Source of the DNA: Azospirillaceae bacterium
GTDB taxonomy: Bacteria > Pseudomonadota > Alphaproteobacteria > Azospirillales > Azospirillaceae
Assembly (NCBI GenBank): GCA_031291675.1
Contig: JARLIO010000068.1
Location: forward strand, 1 to 42,070
Length of the DNA: 42,070 nt
Direction of reading: 5' to 3'
The notes beneath the pieces are model-generated. The model made no database searches and was not told where the DNA came from. It was given only the letters and a program-made list of their open reading frames with translations. Below, piece by piece: positions 1 through 8,343 of this stretch. The position numbers and the translations under genes are program-made. Position 1 is the first letter of the stretch, and every line of letters starts with the position of its first letter.

Positions 1-84
1 CAGGGGCTCGAACAGGGTCTTGAAAAGGGCCTTGAACAGGGTCTTGAAAAGGGTCTTGAAAAGGGGCTCGAACAGGGTAGAGCG
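1..84 (+). repeat. 12-bp coding tandem repeat (QGLE/KGLE linker)
   Basis: About six or seven imperfect 12-bp units of the form CAGGGTCTTGAA / AAGGGTCTTGAA run in frame from the window edge. Units differ mainly by CAG versus AAG and by third-position changes. They encode the alternating Gln/Lys-Gly-Leu-Glu linker of the partial Rpn-type protein. The copy number to the left of the window is unknown. Confidence 0.85.
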
Positions 85-252
85 CAGGGCAAGGCGGAGG
101 CTCTGCTTCGCCTGCTGGATCGGCGTTTCGGGCCGTTGCCGGCGGAGCTTTCCAGCCGTGTTCGAGCCGCCGACGCGGCGTCGCTCGATGCGTGGCTCGA
201 TCATATGATTGAGGCTCGCAGCCTTGATGCGGTGTTCGCTGCGGTCCGCTGA
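1..252 (+). CDS. 3' end of Rpn/DUF4351-family protein (partial)
   Basis: The open frame enters from the left edge in frame 1 and stops with TGA at 250-252; no start is present. The first ~28 residues are a tetrapeptide repeat (QGLE/KGLE) encoded by near-identical 12-bp units. After it comes a block of the form ALLRLLDRRFGPLP...LDAWLDHMIEARSLDAVF, which matches what I know of DUF4351, the C-terminal domain found on Rpn (recombination-promoting nuclease / PD-(D/E)XK transposase-like) proteins. In that family the nuclease domain precedes a variable Gln/Glu/Lys-rich linker like this one. The catalytic part is outside the window, so activity cannot be judged. Family assignment is from pattern recognition. 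Confidence 0.75.
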   Translation, partial: QGLEQGLEKGLEQGLEKGLEKGLEQGRAQGKAEALLRLLDRRFGPLPAELSSRVRAADAASLDAWLDHMIEARSLDAVFAAVR

Positions 253-278
253 GATTCAGGGAGCCGTCACCGGTTTTG

Positions 279-2099
279 TCAGGACGCGCCATAGAGTGGC
301 GAATTGCCCAGGTCCTCGGTGCGCGCCCGTTCGAGTTCCTGGCTGTAGCGTCGCAGCGCGTAGGCCTCGGTGAGATAGCCGATGATCGCGCCGCCCTCAT
401 GGTCTTCGGCGTCAGCGAGGACGGGCAGGGTTTCAAGTTCGGCTTCCGCGAATTTGTCGAGCGCGCTGCGGATATTCTGGTCCGGCCGCAGGAATATCCG
501 CTTGCCATGGTGCAGATCGCCCGCGGTCATGCCCGCAATCGTGGCGTCCAGATCCGCATTGTGAACATCGACCATGTTGACCATGCCGACATAATGGCCA
601 TCACGACCGATGGCAAACAGCCGTTTGGCAGAACCCAGGGGAAATCGCCGGCGCAACTCCGTCAGCGGCAGATCCGCCGGCACCAGATGGGGGTCGCGCC
701 GCATCAGGCGGCCGACCGTCAGGTCGCGAATCCAGCTGACGTCATGCGGACTGCGGACCGGTACGCCGCGCAGATGAAAGCGCCAGGTGGCGAAGCTGTA
801 GCCGAAAAGCTGACGGGTCAGGACAGCCGACAGGACGACCCCGATCATGACCCCGAGCGCGGCGTAGAAATCGGCGGTCATCTCAACGACAAGCATGATC
901 ATGGTCACCGGCGCGCCGACGATCGAGGCGGCGACCGCGCTCATCCCGACCAGCAGATACGCCGTCGTGTCGACATGGAGTTGCGGCGCGACCAGGGTCA
1001 GCACCCCGGCAAAGGCGCTGCCATACAGGCCGCCGATAAACAGTGACGCGCTGAACAAACCGCCGCGGAAGCCCGAACCGACCGAGATTGCTGAGGCGGT
1101 CATTTTGAAGCCCAGCAGCGACAGCAACAGCAGGGGTGACCAGCCGGCCTCGATCGTCTGCTGGATCGCCCCGTGACCTGCGCCGAGAACCTGGGGATGG
1201 ACGATCGCGAGTAGGCCGACCAGCATGCCACCCGCGGCCGGGCGCAGCCAGCCCGGGATGCCGCGCCGGCGAAACCATTGTTCGACCCCGGTGACCCCCA
1301 TCATCGTGATGACGCCCAGACCGGCGGCGCCGATGCCAACGGCCGCGAACAATACATAGTCGCTGCCGGCGATGCGCACCGGGTCGGCAAGGGCGAAAAT
1401 CGGCGCGCCGCCCAGGACCCGGTGCTGGACAAAGGTTGCGGCCAGTGCTGCGACGCTGACGGGTGCCAGCAAGGCCGGGGCATAGCTGCCGATCACCAGT
1501 TCAAAGGCGTAGAAGGCGCCGGCCAGGGGCGCGTTGAATGCGGCGGCGATCGCCGCCGCGGCGCCGCAACCGACCATCATCCGCAGATCACCGCGGCGCA
1601 GGCGCAACAGCTTGCCGAATTTCGACGACAGGCCGGCACCGATCTGGGTATAAGCGGCCTCCATCCCGACCGAGGCGCCGAACCCGGCGGACAACACGGT
1701 CATCAGAACCAGGTTGACGCTGTCGTTCAGCGACAGTCGTCCGCCATGGAGCGCGTTGGCCTCGATCGGATCGACGACCTCGCGAGGGCGAAAGCGCTTG
1801 ATGACCAGGGATGCCAGACCGACGATGAAACCCCCGACCGTCGGCAACAAGACCAGGCGCCACTGTGGCACCAGATCGGAACCTGCCGAGAGATGGCTGC
1901 CGCGTCCCAGTCCGAATAGCGTCTCATGGGCCAACTGGACGATGAGTTGCAGGAGCGTAACCAGCGCCCCGACCACGCAGCCCAGCACCGCGGCAATCGC
2001 GATCTGGGCATTTTCGGTATCGCGGATCCCGCGAAGGGTCCAGGTCCAGAGGCGGAGCCAACGAGATCGTCGCGGCGCGGTTTTGCTGACGGCGGTCAT
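279..2099 (-). CDS. CLC-family chloride channel/antiporter with CBS domains
   Basis: Integral membrane protein of 606 aa from the ATG at 2099; an upstream in-frame start at 2213 would add an Arg-rich, unlikely leader. Many hydrophobic helices cover residues ~30-430 and a soluble tail with two CBS-like repeats covers ~455-590, the usual layout of bacterial CLC proteins with regulatory CBS domains. The filter motifs depart from the canonical ones. The GREGP loop reads GMEAA near residue 147 (the gating Glu position is kept), the GxFxP loop reads GLFSA near 347-351, and no GSGIP is seen before the first. Ion selectivity and channel-versus-exchanger mode therefore cannot be read from the sequence. 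It stands alone, reading toward the Rpn gene. Confidence 0.85.
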   Translation of the reverse strand: MTAVSKTAPRRSRWLRLWTWTLRGIRDTENAQIAIAAVLGCVVGALVTLLQLIVQLAHETLFGLGRGSHLSAGSDLVPQWRLVLLPTVGGFIVGLASLVIKRFRPREVVDPIEANALHGGRLSLNDSVNLVLMTVLSAGFGASVGMEAAYTQIGAGLSSKFGKLLRLRRGDLRMMVGCGAAAAIAAAFNAPLAGAFYAFELVIGSYAPALLAPVSVAALAATFVQHRVLGGAPIFALADPVRIAGSDYVLFAAVGIGAAGLGVITMMGVTGVEQWFRRRGIPGWLRPAAGGMLVGLLAIVHPQVLGAGHGAIQQTIEAGWSPLLLLSLLGFKMTASAISVGSGFRGGLFSASLFIGGLYGSAFAGVLTLVAPQLHVDTTAYLLVGMSAVAASIVGAPVTMIMLVVEMTADFYAALGVMIGVVLSAVLTRQLFGYSFATWRFHLRGVPVRSPHDVSWIRDLTVGRLMRRDPHLVPADLPLTELRRRFPLGSAKRLFAIGRDGHYVGMVNMVDVHNADLDATIAGMTAGDLHHGKRIFLRPDQNIRSALDKFAEAELETLPVLADAEDHEGGAIIGYLTEAYALRRYSQELERARTEDLGNSPLYGAS

Positions 2100-2794
2100 G
2101 GCTGGCGATCGGTCCTGAAAACAGCAACGACGAGGTCCTGGGGCCCAAATTTGTCGAGCGCGCCTCGGCGATACGGTCGGCCGACGGGGCGCGCGGACCC
2201 AGCATGTGCACAATATACGCCGACAGGTGGGTTTTTACAGGATGTGACGCGAGCGCGCGGACGCAATGCCGGCTCGACCATCAATCCGTGTCGGCGCCTC
2301 GCGGCACGATCGGAATCGAAAAACAGAGCAGCTCCGCATCATCGAGCGTCAAGCGGCCGGGGCCGGCCGCAGGCAGACCGATGACGCGGCCAAAGTTCCT
2401 GCTGGCGACCAGCAGCCAAAAGACGGAAACCACGACGCCGCCGACCGGCCAGGTTGGGATGCCGGGAAATGGGTCGTGCAGCATTCGCGCATGGAGCGGG
2501 GCAAAGGTATTTCTAATAACATGTGCTGAAACGCACAGGGAAAATGCAGGCCTGATTGTCCAGGATGGCGCAAGACCGGCAGTCATTGTGCAGAAACGAA
2601 TATCAATATTGATCCCCCTTAACATCACAGCGTTTTCGTTGGAGATCTGATCCGGACCCATTAAAACCAGATCGGTGGCGATATTATCAATAGTCATAAA
2701 ACCATCAATTGAAAACAATGGTACGAATAACTAATATTCATGGCAATGAATCTGAGAATTAAATCTGAAATCTTTCGTGGCTTAGAGGAATGTC
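2100..2794. other. Intergenic region, A+T-rich right half
   Basis: About 695 bases lie between the divergent CLC and substrate-binding-protein genes. The left part is G+C-rich; from about 2510 the sequence becomes clearly A+T-rich. It holds a perfect 12-bp palindrome (ATCAATATTGAT, 2602-2613) and an inverted repeat ATTCAT-GGCA-ATGAAT (2736-2751) about 45 nt before the next gene. A minus-strand open frame at 2281-2718 has one hydrophobic stretch but no recognisable family, so I do not call it a gene. Confidence 0.5.
2736..2751. promoter_or_regulatory. Inverted repeat upstream of the substrate-binding protein gene
   Basis: ATTCAT and ATGAAT arms are separated by GGCA. The element sits in A+T-rich DNA 44 nt upstream of the ATG at 2795, a plausible operator or promoter-proximal position. 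No regulator family can be assigned. Confidence 0.3.
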
Positions 2795-3484
2795 ATGAAC
2801 CTGACACGGTATTTTTGCGCGGCTGTGATCGGTGCGCTGTTGGTCTCTCCATTCATGGCATGTCCGGCGGTTGCGCAGGACAAGAAGGTCCTGCTCGTGC
2901 TGTGGAAGGGTGAGACCAACGCAGAAAAGGCGTTCAAGGAAAAACTGGCTGGTCTGGGGCAGAACGTCGTCTTCGAAACCATCAATGCGGAGGAGGACCG
3001 CACCAAGCTCGCCATGGCGATTCGTCCCTTGACCGACGACATCAACGCCAGGAAGTTCAGCGCGATCTACACCTACGGCACCGTCGGCACCCAGGTTGCC
3101 AAAACCGTCATCACCAATGACACGCCGATCGTGTTCAACATCGTCTTCGATCCCGTACAGGCCGGCCTGATGAAAACGATGCAGGAACCGGGCGGTTCGA
3201 TCACGGGCGTCACCAATGGCGTGACAATCCCGGCACAATTCGACAAATTCAAGACGGTCGCGCCGATCAAGAACCTCGTGATCGTCTTTGATCCCCGCGC
3301 GATCCAGCAGGCTGCCGGCGGCACGGAAAAATTACGTCAGAACGTCAAGACCGTGGCGGTATCCGCCGAGCGCAACGGCGAAGCGGCAACGCGCCTGAAC
3401 AGCGGCATCGATGTCCTTCAGGGCCACTTCTCCGGTCTGCGGTCACAGGTCAACCATTTCGTTGGCCGCTTCGCCGCAGCCTGA
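2795..3484 (+). CDS. Truncated ABC transporter substrate-binding protein (ABC_sub_bind type)
   Basis: 229 aa with a clear signal peptide (hydrophobic core within the first ~25 residues, AVAQ before the likely cut). A GAGGA Shine-Dalgarno precedes the ATG. The body (VLLVLWKGETNAEKAF..., YTYGTVGTQVAKT, TPIVFNIVFDPVQAGL, GSITGVTNGV) matches the periplasmic ABC_sub_bind (PF04392, TrpX/YtrX-like) family, whose members are normally ~310-330 aa. Here the second lobe is missing: homology fades after about residue 205 and the last ~20 residues look like read-through. The 3' end overlaps the convergent DMT gene by 35 nt. No permease or ATPase gene is adjacent. It is probably a decaying or non-functional gene. 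Confidence 0.7.
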   Translation: MNLTRYFCAAVIGALLVSPFMACPAVAQDKKVLLVLWKGETNAEKAFKEKLAGLGQNVVFETINAEEDRTKLAMAIRPLTDDINARKFSAIYTYGTVGTQVAKTVITNDTPIVFNIVFDPVQAGLMKTMQEPGGSITGVTNGVTIPAQFDKFKTVAPIKNLVIVFDPRAIQQAAGGTEKLRQNVKTVAVSAERNGEAATRLNSGIDVLQGHFSGLRSQVNHFVGRFAAA

Positions 3485-4445
3485 CAGCGATTGCTGGCGA
3501 TGGTGTCGCGGGAGCCGGCGACGTCAGCCGCCGACGGACCAGCGCCAACGCCCGCCCGTCGATCGCGGCCAGTCCGATGCCGATCAGGGCCATGCCACCC
3601 AGTGCCGTCATCGTGATCGTTTCGTCCAGAAACGTCGCCCCGAGGAGCAGGGCTCCGATCGGTAGCAGCAAGGTCACCAGCGCGACGTTGGTCGCGCCGG
3701 CGGTGCGGATGATGCGGAAATAAATCAGGTAGGCCAGGGCCGTGCTGAACAGGGCGATTCCGCCCCAGGCGGCGAAAGCGGAGGCGCTGGGCAGCGGCAG
3801 GCGCCAGGGGCGATCGACGCCGAGCACCAGCGGTATCAGGATCACCGTGCTGGCGGTGATCTGTCCGGTGGCGACTTTGAGCAGAGGCACGCCTTTGAAG
3901 CGGCGCCCGTAGATTCCAGCAAAGGCATAGGACAGGGCGGCGAGAAGGCAGCCGGTTTCGCTGGCGACATCGCCGACGGCGCCGTGGTGCAGCGCTGTCG
4001 GGCCGATCAGGGCAACCACCCCCAAAAAGCCGAAGATCACACCCACAGCTTTGTTCCAGCTGAGTTTCTCGTTCTGGGTCAGAACATGGGCCGCCAGCAC
4101 GGTGAAGATCGGGGTCGTGGCATTGAGGATCGAGGCCAGACCGCTGGAAATCCGCATCTCGCCCCAGACGATCAGGGTGAAGGGAATGACATTGTTGAGC
4201 AGGCCCATGACCGCGAAGGACCGCCACATCTTGAGGTCGTGCGTCATCGGGTCTCGGCGTGCCAGGAGCACGGCGTGCAACACCAGCGCAGCGAGGCCCA
4301 CCCGGCCCAGGACGATGGTAAGCGGCGGGATTTCGGCAACGAGCACTTTGTAGAAGAAAAATGAACCGGCCCAGAGCAGGGCCAACACCAGCAGAAGCAC
4401 CCATTCCCGTGCGCCCATCCCGGGCGCGGCCTCGCGTAGCGACAT
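3450..4445 (-). CDS. DMT/EamA-family transporter
   Basis: 331 aa with about ten hydrophobic helices in two halves, the two-EamA-repeat design of drug/metabolite transporters. Typical elements are WAGSFFFYKVLVAEIPPLTIVLGR near the N-terminus and SGLASILNATTPIFTVL with E in TQNEKLSW. The second repeat contains SYAFAGIYGRRFKG and LLLPIGALLLGATFLDETIT. A good AGGAGG lies about 8 nt before the ATG at 4445. The C-terminal ~30 residues are Arg/Pro-rich and cytoplasmic. Substrate is unknown; such proteins export amino acids or metabolites. It overlaps the end of the truncated binding protein gene tail-to-tail. Confidence 0.9.
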   Translation of the reverse strand: MSLREAAPGMGAREWVLLLVLALLWAGSFFFYKVLVAEIPPLTIVLGRVGLAALVLHAVLLARRDPMTHDLKMWRSFAVMGLLNNVIPFTLIVWGEMRISSGLASILNATTPIFTVLAAHVLTQNEKLSWNKAVGVIFGFLGVVALIGPTALHHGAVGDVASETGCLLAALSYAFAGIYGRRFKGVPLLKVATGQITASTVILIPLVLGVDRPWRLPLPSASAFAAWGGIALFSTALAYLIYFRIIRTAGATNVALVTLLLPIGALLLGATFLDETITMTALGGMALIGIGLAAIDGRALALVRRRLTSPAPATPSPAIAVRLRRSGQRNG

Positions 4446-4539
4446 TCTTACGGCCTCCTGTTATTGTGCCGTGAAAGTGACGGAGCGCGACGGCCGTTTC
4501 TATCCGGATCTTGTCGTCCTATTCGCGGTCGGGGACGGT

Positions 4540-6477
4540 TCAGTCCCGACGCGCCAGCGCGGCGCTTGCCGGTGGATTGAATTCGGGCACGATGTGATGG
4601 AGCAGGGCGAAGACGCGCGGTTCGTCACCGGATCGCGCCGCGTTTTCCAGCTCTTCCAAGGCCCGGGCCAGGATCGCGCCGTCGACGGCGCGCGGCGACG
4701 CCATCATCACGCCGTCGACGTCGGTGGTCTCCGGGGGCTCGGCGGGATCGAACAGCTCCTCGAACAGCTTTTCGCCGGGGCGCAATCCGGTAAATTCGAT
4801 GCGCACGTCCTTGTCGGGCCGCAGCCCGGCCAGCCGGATCATCTGACGGGCCAGATCGGCGATCCGGATCGGTTCCCCCATATCCAGGACCAGGATCTTG
4901 CCCCTCTGGTCGTGACGGTGCAGGCCCTGGGCGGATGCCTGCAACACCAGTTCGACCGCCTCCCGCACCGTCATGAAATAGCGGCGCATATCGGGATGGG
5001 TCACGGTCAGCGGCCCGCCGGCGCGCAGTTGGCGCTCGAACAATGGCACGACCGATCCGGTCGATCCCAGGACATTGCCGAACCTCACCGTGATGAAGCG
5101 GGTCACGGTGCGTCCCGCCTCGTCCTGGCGCAGGTCCTGGGCCTGGCAATAACATTCGGCGATGCGCTTGGTGGCGCCCATCACGCTGGACGGCTTGATG
5201 GCTTTGTCGGTGGAAATCAGCACGAAGGCGGCGGCGCCGGACCGGCTTGCCGCATCGGCGACGTTGCGCGTGCCGATCGCGTTGGTCAGGATCCCTTCGA
5301 GCGGGTTGTATTCGACCATGGGCACATGTTTCAGCGCTGCGGCATGGAACACCGCCCGGGGGCATTCCGCGGCAAACAGCGCCAGCATGCGTCGCCGGTC
5401 GCGAACATCGCCCAGGACCGGGACGACGGTCAGGTCCGGGAAGCGCTCCCGGACTTCCATCTCGATCGTGTAGAGGTTGAATTCGCCGTTATCGACCAGG
5501 ATCAGGCGACCGGGCCCGAACCCGGCGATCTGTCGTGTCAGTTCCGAGCCGATCGAACCGCCGGCACCCGTGATCAGGACAGTATGACCGCCAATCAGGT
5601 CGCCGACGATACGCTTGTCCAGGCTGACCTGCGGGCGGCCCAGCAGATCCTCCAGTGCGACCGGCTGCAATGCCGGCATCCCGGTGAGATCGTCACGGAA
5701 TTCGGTCAGCGCGGGAAGACGCTGCAGGGACAGATTGAGGGATTCGGCCAGATCGGCAAGGTGGCGTACCTGACGGCCGTCGAGACGCTCGCGCATTTTG
5801 GTCAGAATCAGGCGCTCGGGGCGATTGCCCTGCTGTTCCAACTGCGCGACCACGGCTTCCAGCTCGTCAACGACGCCCATGACCTTGACGCCGTGGATTT
5901 CGCGGCCGACACGGCCGCCTTTGTCATCAATGACGCCGACGGCGCGGAAATGCGCACTGCGATCGCTGGCCAGCGCCCGGATGAACAGTTCAGCGCCGTC
6001 GCCGGCACCGATCAGCAGCACAGGGGACCTTGTCCCGGTCTGCGCGTCGAGGATCGCGGTGAGGCGGCGATCCTTGAACAGGCGGTACAGCAGCCGGGGA
6101 CCGGACAGCAGCACCACCAACACGAACCACATGATCATCGGCAACGAGCGCGGCAGAGCCTCAAGCCGCGTGACCTGAAACATCAGCAGCAAAAACACCA
6201 GGATCGTGACCGTGACCGCGCGGACGATCGCGGTCAGATCGCGCAGGCTGGCGTAGCGCCAGATGCCGCTGTTCATCCCGAAGGTTCGGAACGAAACCGC
6301 CGCGATGGCAACGAATAGCACGAGCCCCAGGCTCAGGACGTCGCCGCTCTCCTCCCAATAACGCCAGATCCCGTCGCCCAGGCGGAGATAGAGCGAGACG
6401 ACAAAGGCCAGCGCCGCGATGACGATATCGTGGCCGTAGGCGAGGAGACGGCGGTCAAAGCGGAGCAGGCGTTTCAT
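4540..6477 (-). CDS. Membrane-bound nucleotide-sugar 4,6-dehydratase (WbpM/CapD/PglF type)
   Basis: 645 aa from the ATG at 6477 (MKRLLRFDRR). Four hydrophobic helices fill the first ~150 residues. A nucleotide-binding-like middle domain follows, then an extended SDR domain with the GAGGSIG Rossmann loop. The catalytic region reads STDKAIKPSSVMGATKR, so the usual Tyr of SYK is Met, as is characteristic of the large WbpM-type dehydratases. These enzymes convert UDP-GlcNAc to its 4-keto-6-deoxy form at the inner membrane, feeding QuiNAc/FucNAc or bacillosamine-type sugars into O-antigen or capsule. With the epimerase and the WbpL-like transferase upstream it forms the wbpK-L-M style set. Confidence 0.92.
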   Translation of the reverse strand: MKRLLRFDRRLLAYGHDIVIAALAFVVSLYLRLGDGIWRYWEESGDVLSLGLVLFVAIAAVSFRTFGMNSGIWRYASLRDLTAIVRAVTVTILVFLLLMFQVTRLEALPRSLPMIMWFVLVVLLSGPRLLYRLFKDRRLTAILDAQTGTRSPVLLIGAGDGAELFIRALASDRSAHFRAVGVIDDKGGRVGREIHGVKVMGVVDELEAVVAQLEQQGNRPERLILTKMRERLDGRQVRHLADLAESLNLSLQRLPALTEFRDDLTGMPALQPVALEDLLGRPQVSLDKRIVGDLIGGHTVLITGAGGSIGSELTRQIAGFGPGRLILVDNGEFNLYTIEMEVRERFPDLTVVPVLGDVRDRRRMLALFAAECPRAVFHAAALKHVPMVEYNPLEGILTNAIGTRNVADAASRSGAAAFVLISTDKAIKPSSVMGATKRIAECYCQAQDLRQDEAGRTVTRFITVRFGNVLGSTGSVVPLFERQLRAGGPLTVTHPDMRRYFMTVREAVELVLQASAQGLHRHDQRGKILVLDMGEPIRIADLARQMIRLAGLRPDKDVRIEFTGLRPGEKLFEELFDPAEPPETTDVDGVMMASPRAVDGAILARALEELENAARSGDEPRVFALLHHIVPEFNPPASAALARRD

Positions 6478-6770
6478 CGGCGGGGATTGACGGCAGGATT
6501 GATAAGGGAAGAGGCGGTTCGTCGCGACATCGGCCAACCATCGACACCACATACACCGCCGTGAGCGGTGAAGTCACGAGCTGTCACCGGATGGCACACC
6601 AAATGCCCCGGTTTTGCCACAGGTCACAACAGCTCGACCTTGTCCCTTTGCCCAAGGCCCCGCGGCGTCTGAAAATGCGGTGGCGGGCGGATCTCCCGCC
6701 TTGTGGCCTTGACCGCAACCGATCAGATGGCCTTTGATGCCGGCGTAACCAACGATAGTCGGCGACGATC

Positions 6771-7115
6771 ATGCCTGAGAAGAAAAATCCCCTTAATCTT
6801 AACCCATTGCAACTGAAGACCCTGACGTTGTTGCAGGCCTTGGCCCGAATTGACGGCCATCACACCGCGCCGGCCGAGGACGGATCGATCCGTGTCGGCA
6901 ATTTGCCGCGACCGCACGGCAACCACTTCCACATGGGCGATGCCGTGGTGGCGTCGGCCGATGCGACAGGCCTTTCCAACCCCGCGGTGTGGCTGGCGCT
7001 GGAACGCAAGGGCCTGATCAGATCGCCTGACGTTGATGGCGGCGTGATCACGGCCGCCGGCCTGGGCTACGACACCGGCCTGGCGGAAAAGCTGCTGCAT
7101 CGCGCCGACCACTAA
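6771..7115 (+). CDS. Conserved hypothetical protein (114 aa)
   Basis: A small soluble protein beginning MPEKKNPLNLNPLQLKTLTLLQALAR. The sequence has a helical N-terminus, a middle with several His (IDGHHTAP, RPHGNHFHMGDAVV) and a C-terminal stretch (NPAVWLALERKGLI...ITAAGLGYDTGLAEKLL) resembling a small winged-helix or HTH-like fold, but no named domain is identified. It is the only plus-strand gene inside the minus-strand polysaccharide cluster. No strong Shine-Dalgarno precedes the ATG. I believe similar proteins occur in Rhodospirillales; function unknown. Confidence 0.65.
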   Translation: MPEKKNPLNLNPLQLKTLTLLQALARIDGHHTAPAEDGSIRVGNLPRPHGNHFHMGDAVVASADATGLSNPAVWLALERKGLIRSPDVDGGVITAAGLGYDTGLAEKLLHRADH

Positions 7116-7144
7116 TCCGCGGACGGGCCGCGACCGGGTGTCGC

Positions 7145-8110
7145 TCACGTGACCGCGGCGCGGATCCCCGCGATCGGATCGAGCGGTCGGCACCACCGGG
7201 TCGTGGCAACGAAGCGCCCGTCGTCGAGTTCCAGATTGCCGAACAGGCGCGGCACCCAGGCGCTCCGGCCCAGCGCCGTCAGCGACCATTGCAGCAGTTT
7301 CGGCGGCACCGGGATCAGCCGGGCGGGTCGGCCTTGTGCCGCGGCAATCGCGCGCACCAGATCCGCGGTCGACAGGGCGGTGCCGTCGCAGACCAGGTAG
7401 GGGCTTGCGCTCAGGCCCGGATGATCAAGGGCCAGCCTGATCGCATCGGTCAGGTTGCCCAGCGCGATCAGGCTGCGCCGGTTGTGCACCGCCCCCAGCG
7501 GCAGCGGTACGCCCCGTCCGACCAGGCGCACCAGGCTCGCCCAATTGCCGCCGGCGCCGGGTCCGTAGACCAGCGGCGGGCGCAAGGTCACAACCGCCAG
7601 CCCGGTCGCCGCGGCGATCGCCGCCAGTCGTTGCTCGGCCTCGTGCTTGGCCAGGGCATAAGGGTCCCCGGGAGCGGCGGGGCTGTCGTCGGACAGGGGC
7701 GCCGCGCCGCTGGTGTCACCCAGCACCTTGGCCGTGCTGATATGAACGAAACGGCGGACGCCGGCGCGCGCGGCGGCGGCGGCCAGGGCGGCGCTGCCTT
7801 CGGTCGTCACGGCGCGAAAGGCGCCTAGCGGGTCGGAGACGGTCTCCCGCATCACATGGACGCGCGCCGCCAGATGGACGACGGCGTCGATGCCGTCCAG
7901 CGCCGCGGTCCAGTCGGTGGCGGCACCAATGTCACCGACCACGGCCAGATCGATGTCGCTGCCAGCGCTGGCGGCGTTCGGGTGAGAGACCGGGCCGGTC
8001 CCGGGCCGGCGCAGCGCCAGCCGAAGCGGCCGACCTTGGGATGCCAACTGGGCGACCAGATGCCGGCCGACAAATCCGGTGGCCCCGGTGATCAGGATTC
8101 GCGGGATCAT
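7145..8110 (-). CDS. NAD-dependent nucleotide-sugar epimerase/dehydratase
   Basis: 321 aa extended SDR. The N-terminal GATGFVG loop (residues ~9-15) binds NAD(P); HISTAKVLGD and YALAK (YxxxK, mid-protein) supply the Ser/Tyr/Lys active site; LRPPLVYGPGAGGN is the typical substrate-loop region. It resembles the WbpK/WbpV type that reduces or epimerises the 4-keto sugar made by WbpM-like enzymes. Lying between the WecA/WbpL-like transferase and the WbpM-like dehydratase on the same strand supports a role in making the first sugar of a lipid-linked glycan. The exact product sugar cannot be read. Confidence 0.88.
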   Translation of the reverse strand: MIPRILITGATGFVGRHLVAQLASQGRPLRLALRRPGTGPVSHPNAASAGSDIDLAVVGDIGAATDWTAALDGIDAVVHLAARVHVMRETVSDPLGAFRAVTTEGSAALAAAAARAGVRRFVHISTAKVLGDTSGAAPLSDDSPAAPGDPYALAKHEAEQRLAAIAAATGLAVVTLRPPLVYGPGAGGNWASLVRLVGRGVPLPLGAVHNRRSLIALGNLTDAIRLALDHPGLSASPYLVCDGTALSTADLVRAIAAAQGRPARLIPVPPKLLQWSLTALGRSAWVPRLFGNLELDDGRFVATTRWCRPLDPIAGIRAAVT

Positions 8111-8343
8111 CCGGCCGAACGCCTGCCGCGGACGACGCCGGCCGCCGGTACGATCGCCGGCGCCGTGGCGAATTCAACCGGGGCTGCCCGGCGCGATGCC
8201 GGGATGACCCGAAACAGATGAACCCAACTGCTCATTTGACGCTGCCTCCGTTGATGTGCTGGCGCGTTGGCACCGGGACCGCCATGGCTCGTGGCGCGAG
8301 AGCCGCCGACCATTGGCGCCACAGCGCAGTACCCTCGCGACAT

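Noticed and set aside
2281-2718. Minus-strand open frame of 145 codons with one hydrophobic stretch
   Set aside because: No recognised family and it crosses a sharp change in base composition; possible relic but not supportable.
4471-6318. Long plus-strand open frame (615 codons) opposite the WbpM-like gene
   Set aside because: Its translation is a Gln/His/Asp-rich composition typical of the antisense of G+C-rich genes, with no domain, while the minus strand encodes a clear dehydratase.
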